Assembly: GCA_012845835.1 (NCBI GenBank)
Contig: JABAKD010000026.1
Location: forward strand, 12,401,832-12,465,831
Reading direction: 5' to 3'
DNA length: 64,000 bases
Source of the DNA: Undaria pinnatifida
Lineage: Eukaryota; Sar; Phaeophyceae; Laminariales; Alariaceae
The position numbers were made by a program, and so were the translations under genes. The notes beneath the pieces were generated by a model. That model ran no database searches. It saw nothing but the letters and a program-made list of their open reading frames with translations, and was not told the origin of the DNA. Below are positions 57,776-64,000 of this stretch, piece by piece (position 1 is the first letter of the stretch; the number at the start of each line of letters is the position of its first letter).

Positions 57776-58209
57776 CTAAGTAATATACTTCGAAGTATTA
57801 TACTGCTGTACCTGGTATGTGTGAATTCTTCACATTTCCACTCCTGAACATATCGCAGTGCGAAACGACGTGCCAGGTTTTCATTTTTTATTTTGTTGTC
57901 AGCGGCAGAAAGTGTATCGTGACGATTATAGCTTGGCTACACAACGGAGCAGACGGGGATGCGTCAGAGGTGCGACGTCGGGAGATACACGACACGTCGT
58001 GCGGCACGGTGGTTGGTCCCTCCCGTGCTGCTTGCTGCACGCTCTTCCTGCACGGTTGACAAGACCGCCGTGGTTTCTAGATTCGACATTTGAGCACCGG
58101 GACGAAAATACGACAAATATAGACGGTCTATGCAAGGGAAAAACGTGCAGAGTGCAGACACTACATTCATGCTGTCCTATTCTACCAGGTATGTAATAAA
58201 AACTTGACA

Positions 58210-58300
58210 CTCCACAGAATTTGTATTTCTCTAGGATGAAGAACCAGCACGGAGTCTGGGTGTATTGATGTCGTTGGGTAGAAAGAACGCTTTGACGTGA
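58210..58300 (+). repeat. Short dispersed repeat F (GGATGAAGAA type)
   Basis: TCTAGGATGAAGAACCAGCA ... GTTGGGTAGAAAGAACG recurs at about 58728-58810 (where it interrupts a sequence continuous at 56165) and, more loosely, at 60160-60230. The interrupted copy shows this is an insertion of roughly 90-100 bp. Confidence 0.5.
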
Positions 58301-58311
58301 AGTGGAAGACA

Positions 58312-58440
58312 ACACACAACACACTCGAGCTGTGAGATCGAATATTTCGTCGAAAGTCATATTTCGCTTTGCAGGCTGTGTGTGATACGCCGATCGCGCC
58401 TATTACTGGGTGTGCGTCCTCAGTAAGGATATAGGTTGGG
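58312..58440 (-). repeat. Repeat D end, inverted fragment
   Basis: The minus strand reads from CTATATCCTTACTGAGGACG through GATCGGCGTATCACACACAG into a frame MTFDEIFDLTARV. It is distinct from the direct copies in being inverted. Confidence 0.6.
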
Positions 58441-58599
58441 GTTACCATGCTGCGAGCTTGTCATTGCTCGCCATGTGGCACTTTGGGCCCATCCTCTGCC
58501 CAGGCAGCTCGAGCTGCTTCGCGTGGCTGATGCAGTACCGCTGTGTGTGTTTTCGCATCAATCTGATCGTTCCACCCGTCTACATCCAGCGCAAGCGGT

Positions 58600-58915
58600 G
58601 TCCGTGCTGGTGCTGATGCCTCACAGCTCATCGATAGACGAGTTCTGTGGTCAAACTGCGAGACAGAGATACACATGGCGAACGAGAAAAGTGATTTGGC
58701 CATGCAATGTGACCACGCAGTTTGTGTCTCTAGGATGAAGAATCAACACGGACTGGGCGTGCTGATGTAGTTGGGTAGAAATAACGGGTTAACGCGAAGA
58801 CAACAACGGGCAATACCAACCGCAATTGGCACGCGGGCAAAAATCAAAAAAATGTAAGCCAGCACACCAGGCTATTTTGCAGTAAAAAAGTAGAAAAGAA
58901 ACATGATTTAAGACG
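58600..58915 (+). repeat. Second copy of the fold-back loop sequence
   Basis: GAGTTCTGTGGTCAAACTGC, GTGATTTGGCCATGCAAT, then (after a ~95-bp repeat F insertion) CAATACCAACCGCAATTGGC, AGCCAGCACACCAGGCTAT. The same order occurs at 56065-56290 without the insertion. Confidence 0.55.
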
Positions 58916-58919
58916 AAAA

Positions 58920-61734
58920 GTCGTCACCTAAGATGGACATGTTCCCGTGTTTTACATCGGAATCCCCGGAGGGTTAAACGCAGAAAATCGCTCTTCGTTG
59001 CTCGATGCTCTCGATCCTCAACTGCGAACATTTGTGTGCTCCCCCCCCTTCCGTCCATCCCCGTCTATTCGGGAACCGGGAAGACACCATCCACCGTTGA
59101 AAGGGCCAAACGCCAAAATTGGTGGCGTGGCATGTCCTCTATTGACAGCGTAGAACTTACAATAACGTTGTATGGTATTTCCTCTTTGAGGATATCGGAG
59201 GGAGCAAGTGAATGACAGGAAATGACTATTCAAGCGTTGGGCACACATGTCGCTGCCCGGGCTGCCAGGGAAGAGGATATGCCCAGAGCGCAACGTAAGG
59301 AACTGCACGACACGCGCGGCAGAGTGAACCTTGTACTAATGTAAGCTCTTGCTATCGCCGTACGTAAGCGCGCTCGTCTTTTGTTGTTGCTATGCATGAG
59401 TCCGCCGGATTACAGTCAGCGCCACCTTCGCAGTCATGATAAGACACTAAATCGTACCAGAAAAACCAGGTATCATATAGTCTGCCGGGTACCAGGTACC
59501 AGGTATATGACATGTAGAATATTAGTTTTGCTGTTGCCATGATATCTGGAATATTAATATTAGTTCATCTGTTGCCAAAGCAAAGGAGGGAAATGAACTC
59601 GCGCCAACACGCGCCAAGCGTTGCACGTCTAGCGCCAAAACTCGATCGTGGCGGGTGTGTCTGCAGACTTTTATTTATTTGTGACGTCCCCACGCGGAAG
59701 AATCAATCAGCCGATGCAAAGGAAATCCAAACCAAATGGCAGGGTGGTGGTAATAGTGCCCAACTCCCCCGCCCCACCCCGCCCCCGCCCGCCCGCTTGT
59801 GGCGTATTCATATACCTTTGGTGTTTATGTATGCCACTATTGTATTTGATGTCAATTACACTGCTGCCGTTGTTAAAGGCTGGGGTTAATTTCGTCCTCC
59901 GTGGGTTGTTTCCTAGTTCGTGGGTTCATTCCCCGTCGACCCTTTCCACCTGCGACATTGTGCCACTCTGAAAGCGAGAAACGAAGATTTGTCGTTGAAA
60001 GGTGGGCGCAGTTGTAGAGGTGGTGAGTGCTCGCCGCTGCTTCACCCCGTCACCGTCCTCTCGTTGTCTATCCCGCTATCGTCGTACGTTTGCGTTTGTA
60101 GTAATGCCAGCTACATATCGGGAGTGTATTTTTGTGTCCCGTTGTTTGTGACCACAGAGCTTGTATCTCTTCAGGATGAAGAATCGGCACGGGTGCTGGA
60201 TGTGGTGGAATTCGACGGGAAGAAAGGCGGTTTCAATGCAAACACGCACGTCGAAAACTTATACGTTGCAATACTGCCTGCTGGTTGGCGTTTGACTAAG
60301 TGGGGTGCCGTGCTGCGGACTGCAGACCTGCCGCGGCAAGACGAGCCGGGCCACATATCGTGCCCCATCCCGTCGGTCTCCTCCCCCGTTCCCTCCCATC
60401 CCGTCCTGCCCTGTTCCGACCCTTGGCCGTGGGCTGCAGTGATTGCCTTTCATTCACACCAGTCGGGTGTGGTCTGACGTGTGTTGTGGCTTGTCCCTGC
60501 GCTGCTAGATAGGCGTATTGGTAGGCAGCGCCAGGCTGAAGACTGCCTAGTTAGACTGGGCTGGGCCTGGCTGGGCTGGGCTATGCTTGTGTGCAAGATA
60601 GCCCGTGAGGGAAAAAGCACAAGCTTCGGCTGCTTGCTGCTGCCTGCTTGCTTGCTGCTGCTCCTGGTGGTGGCTGAGGATGAGGGGCTTTTCATACCAG
60701 TAGGGGTAGTGTAGCGTGGCGTGGTTTGGGCCTTGTGACTGGTTGAGTTAGTCTGACCTTGACTGGGGTGGGATGGACTGAATGATACATTTTGGCGGGG
60801 AATGGGCGCGCCGCTGCTGGTTACCACCTACTGCTGCTGCTGCTGCTGCTGCTGCTCCCGTCGGTGGCGATTGTGGTGGTGCTACCGCTGTTGGTGATGG
60901 CGGCGCTGGTGCTGCTGTTTTGTGGCGTGTTGCTTGAGCCGTCCGGCACCAACATCCTGCTGACGCGCTTTCTCTATTGCACAAAAGCTTTGTCTCGTCT
61001 GTGCCCTCCCCCCCCGCCTACAAAACAGATGTTTGTGTGACTGCCCCCACCATGCCTGTATATTGCACGATTGGACTAATACTATCGTAATAGTCTTTGA
61101 TTGTTATGACGCTTTCCTATGGTCTTGGACAAATACTATCGTAGTGGTCTTTGGTTTGATCTTATCTTAGTGCAAAGTACAAGCCCGGTAGCACACCATC
61201 TTCATATACACGAGTTTCGTAGACGAAGTTCACCAAACGGACGTGCATTGTGCGGTATCTATCTAGTCTAAACCTACGGCAGTAGTCAGCTTCGCAACAG
61301 CTACATCTTCGACGCGCGTGGCACGAAACAGGAAGCAGCTGGCGTGTGTGCTGCTGTGTGAACAGTTTCCCCCCGTGCCCCGTTGGCAACACACTGCCAG
61401 GTGATATTCTATTTCTATCAACTTTGGGGACTTCGTATGCGAAAAGGGACGCAGTCAATTTTGACGACACATAAGTCACACGCGCTGTAGTAACAATGCC
61501 TTGATGCTGGGCAAGGGGGCTATTCATTTTGTACCGAGTAATACGTTATGAACATGCTCGTCGCATGCTCCCCTTTATCTGCAAATCGCTTGCCCTACAT
61601 CGGTTGGTGGGACCATGCTTCTCAGTTGTTCGTTCGTTGCCCTGGGATGCCGAATTTTTTGCGTGGGGGTAATCTTGCGATCCTTCTACCTACCGGTATA
61701 GACTACATATATATTATAAAAACATATATATGTC
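58920..61734. other. Unassigned sequence, includes a CTG microsatellite
   Basis: Short frames only. A CTG run lies at 60831-60855, and GGGCTGGGCTGG-like units at 60555-60585. A Leu-rich frame at 60792-61040 is created by the CTG run and is not supported. Confidence 0.3.
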
Positions 61735-61862
61735 ACACTATATCCTTGACGAGAACACACACCCAGTAATACGCGAGATCGGAGTATCACACACAGCTTG
61801 CAAAGATGAGTTTCGACAAAATCTTCGACCTCACAGGTGGAGTGTTTTTTTATTTTTATAAT
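61735..61862 (+). repeat. Repeat D end, partial copy
   Basis: ATATCCTTGACGAGAACACA ... GATCGGAGTATCACACACAG ... then a frame from 61806 reading MSFDKIFDLTGGVFFYFYN and continuing into unrelated sequence. Confidence 0.65.
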
Positions 61863-61999
61863 ATATTATGTCACCTGATACTATTTATTGTGGATGGTCG
61901 AACGACGTTGGTGGTGGTTACCCCCGTATTCCAGCCGTTAGCATATCGCGACGGTTGTTAAACAGAGTATACCAGGTACATATATATTTCACTACCAGG

Positions 62000-62464
62000 T
62001 AGCTGATATCACCTTATTGTCTCTAGCCATCCATGCCGTAGCTCGAAATAATCCCCCCCCCCCTCCCCCTCTCTTTCCCCCCCCGCTTCCTCTCGTTCAA
62101 CGTCCCACCTAAAATCGAAATCTGCCAGAGTAATCAACACTATCATGCAGATGATATCACCTCCTTATCTTTCTAGCCATCCATGCTGTAGCCCAAGTAA
62201 CCCCCCCCCCCAACGCCCCCTCCTTCCCCACTCCCCACCAGAGTAGTAAACACTAGCAGGCAACTTATATCACCTCATTATCTTTCTAGCCATCCATGCG
62301 GTAGCTCCAATTCATTTCCGCTTCCTTCCCCCCCCGCTCCCTCTTGTTCAAACGCCCCACCCAAAAACGAAATCTGCCAGAGTAATAAACACTACGACGC
62401 AGTTGGTATCACCTCATTATCTTTCTAGCTATCCACGCTGTAGCTCCAGTTCCCCACCGCACCA
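62000..62464 (+). repeat. Tandem array, four units of about 115-150 bp
   Basis: Each unit begins GATATCACCTCATTATCTTT or a close variant (about 62008, 62151, 62267, 62406), then CTAGCCATCCATGC, a C-run with CTCTTGTTCAA, and AATCTGCCAGAGTAATAAAC. It leads directly into repeat D long copy 2. Confidence 0.75.
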
Positions 62465-63062
62465 CCCGCACCATCGCCTAGACCTAGCACCACGCGTATC
62501 GCAAACCTCTACATCTATACGACATAAAGCTGTTGGAACCCCCCCCTCACCCCTTCGAACACTCAGCCTTCTCACTGGTTGTACGACTTACAGGATATAC
62601 ATGATTAACTGATGCCTTCCTTCCACAACCGTCAGATTTGTTCCCTTAAAGGATTTACAGTTTCCGCGCACAGATGGAGTTGCCCCGCCCGCCCCCCCCC
62701 CTCCCCCCCGCTCCCTCTTGTTCAAACCCAGGCCCCCACGCCCTTAAAAACTCCGCTCTCCCCTCACCGGTTATACGACTTACAGGATACACTTGATAAA
62801 CTGATGCATTTCCTTCCACAGCTGTCAGATTTTGTCCCCCTCAAAAACGGGCTTTACAGTTTCCGCGCACAGACTGACTAACATCACCCTGTTGACCTTG
62901 GTACAAGCTACCTGGTACACTGTAGTTCCAAGGGGAGTCGCCGACCTATGTCCTTAATGAGGACACACACCCAGTAATGCGCGCGATCGGAGTATCACAC
63001 ACAGCTTGCAAAGATGAGTTTCGACAAAATGTTCGATCTCACAGCTGGAGTGCATTTAGGTT
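62465..63062 (+). repeat. Repeat D, long copy 2
   Basis: Colinear with 57155-57775: CACCATCGCCTAGACCTAGC, C-runs, ACAACCGTCAGATT, GGGGAGTCGCCGACCTATGT, GATCGGAGTATCACACACAG, then the frame MSFDKMFDLTAGVHLGF from 63014. The internal sub-unit with ACAGTTTCCGCGCACAGA occurs twice (62655, 62857). Confidence 0.75.
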
Positions 63063-64000
63063 TTATATATATTTTACGTACGTATACCTGGGATATATTC
63101 TACAGGAAAATCGGACGGCACAGATATTCCAGATACTCCATGACAATGTATAATATGCTTTGCCAGATATCTGGTACCCTGGTACATTTGTTGGCCCCCA
63201 ACCACGGCAGTATGACAACGTGCCTAGGCAAATATTACGCGCAGTGTTTAGTGTAAGCAGGGTTTCATACTCGCCGCGCAACAGGATTGCGTTGTGTCCT
63301 CGATCAGTTTCTTCTTCGGAAGCGAAGCTTGGGAGACAACGCCAGTATTTGTACGTTGCAAGGCACTAGAGATATACCAGTGGTATGTGGTGTAGTGCTT
63401 ACCTGGTATATTTTGCCGTCGCTCACCTTGACCCGACCCTGCTGCTGGCCGTGGCAACCAGGGGATGTGCGGTGTGTGTGATCGGACTGCCCGTGAATGG
63501 GACCCCTTGGCTCCAGGTATTGGTACCTGATACTTCTGTTTTTTGGTTTGTTTGGATTATGTCATATTATATGATACTACTATACAATACCAGGTAGTTT
63601 GTTTTGCTTTTTTTCCTGCCTACCGTTGGGTTCCTTTCGGCTCTTCGTGGCCACCGCCCAGGTCACGGCAATTAACTTACCTGGTACGATGTGATGCCAA
63701 CATGCCAACAGCATTGCCCTGATATTGTCACGATAGGAAAAAATAACAAGCGCTTATTACTTGGTTCTGGTGTGGTACGCACTGAGTATGAGTACTGTAC
63801 CGGACTTGCCTAATTACAAATTACACGCCGACTAGTCTGTTCGCCATGCTAGTCCTTCAAATACTTCTTTTCAGTTTTGGCGGTGGACGAAAGAAGCGGA
63901 GGTTAGATATATGTATACAACATGGTTTTAAGGGCAGTACGGGGAATTCAGAATCATAGGTGGGTGTAATCATGCATGTAATATCGCAGAGTACAGCGGG
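63063..64000. other. Unassigned sequence, rich in TACCWGGTA
   Basis: No gene is supported. Three exact TACCWGGTA sites fall in this last kilobase (63400, 63588, 63678), along with several one-mismatch variants. Confidence 0.35.

Noticed and set aside
60792-61040. A hydrophobic Leu-rich membrane protein
   Set aside because: Its hydrophobic stretch comes largely from a CTG microsatellite; nothing else supports a gene.

Overview
This window reads as gene-poor, repeat-rich nuclear DNA of a eukaryote. A protist or alga is my best guess, but no gene here fixes the lineage. There are no operons, Shine-Dalgarno-spaced genes, rRNA genes, convincing tRNA genes or CRISPR arrays. Almost every open frame is a short shadow. 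The DNA between frames is filled with dispersed repeat families, microsatellites, fold-back elements, tRNA-like short elements and interstitial telomere-like repeats.

The dominant feature is one uninterrupted reading frame of about 10 kb on the minus strand (12681-22634, open up to 22802). It encodes a ~3,317-residue non-LTR retrotransposon polyprotein. In order it has: a Pro/Ser/Arg-rich tandemly repeated N-terminus; a textbook RING-H2 finger; further Cys/His clusters; a duplicated module pairing a RING-like finger with an unknown ~150-residue domain; another Cys/His cluster; a reverse transcriptase with a YLDD active site; a C-terminal CCHC/CCHH knuckle; and a restriction-like (PD-(D/E)xK type) endonuclease region. 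After a 216-nt 3' UTR come an A-run and about 71 TAA units, the classical simple-repeat tail of a target-primed element. A RING array on a restriction-like-endonuclease retroelement is the most notable thing in the window.

Layout. 1-12 kb: degenerate dispersed repeat A (five copies window-wide), a duplicated ~310-bp segment, G-runs and weak frames. 12.2-22.8 kb: the giant retroelement. 23.9-26.5 kb: tRNA-derived SINE-like copies and element C. 27.4-28.5 kb: a small inverted-repeat element carrying TTAGGG-like repeats, then a candidate single-pass membrane protein frame with a good splice donor. 29.2-30.8 kb: GGCCC-rich minisatellites. 32-35 kb: an inverted repeat, a CAG microsatellite and a second telomere-repeat-bearing element. 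36.4-37.7 kb: a GTGCC/GCTGT minisatellite array joined to an inverted copy of element C. 38 kb: SINE and tRNA-like fragments. 41 kb: another repeat A copy. 45.5 and 52.4 kb: inverted copies of a (GTT)n-tailed repeat E. 47.6-48.5 kb: two opposed CCGCGG-rich arrays. 55.6-56.7 kb: a long fold-back. 57-63 kb: several copies of repeat D, whose end keeps a short reading-frame motif (MSFDKIFDLTAGV-like).

Two short palindromes are strikingly over-represented outside the large coding frame: TACCWGGTA (at least 23 exact copies by eye) and CTATTAATAG (four exact copies). They may be insertion or excision footprints, or parts of repeat ends. I find no well-supported host gene; the candidate at 27805-28539 is the best.
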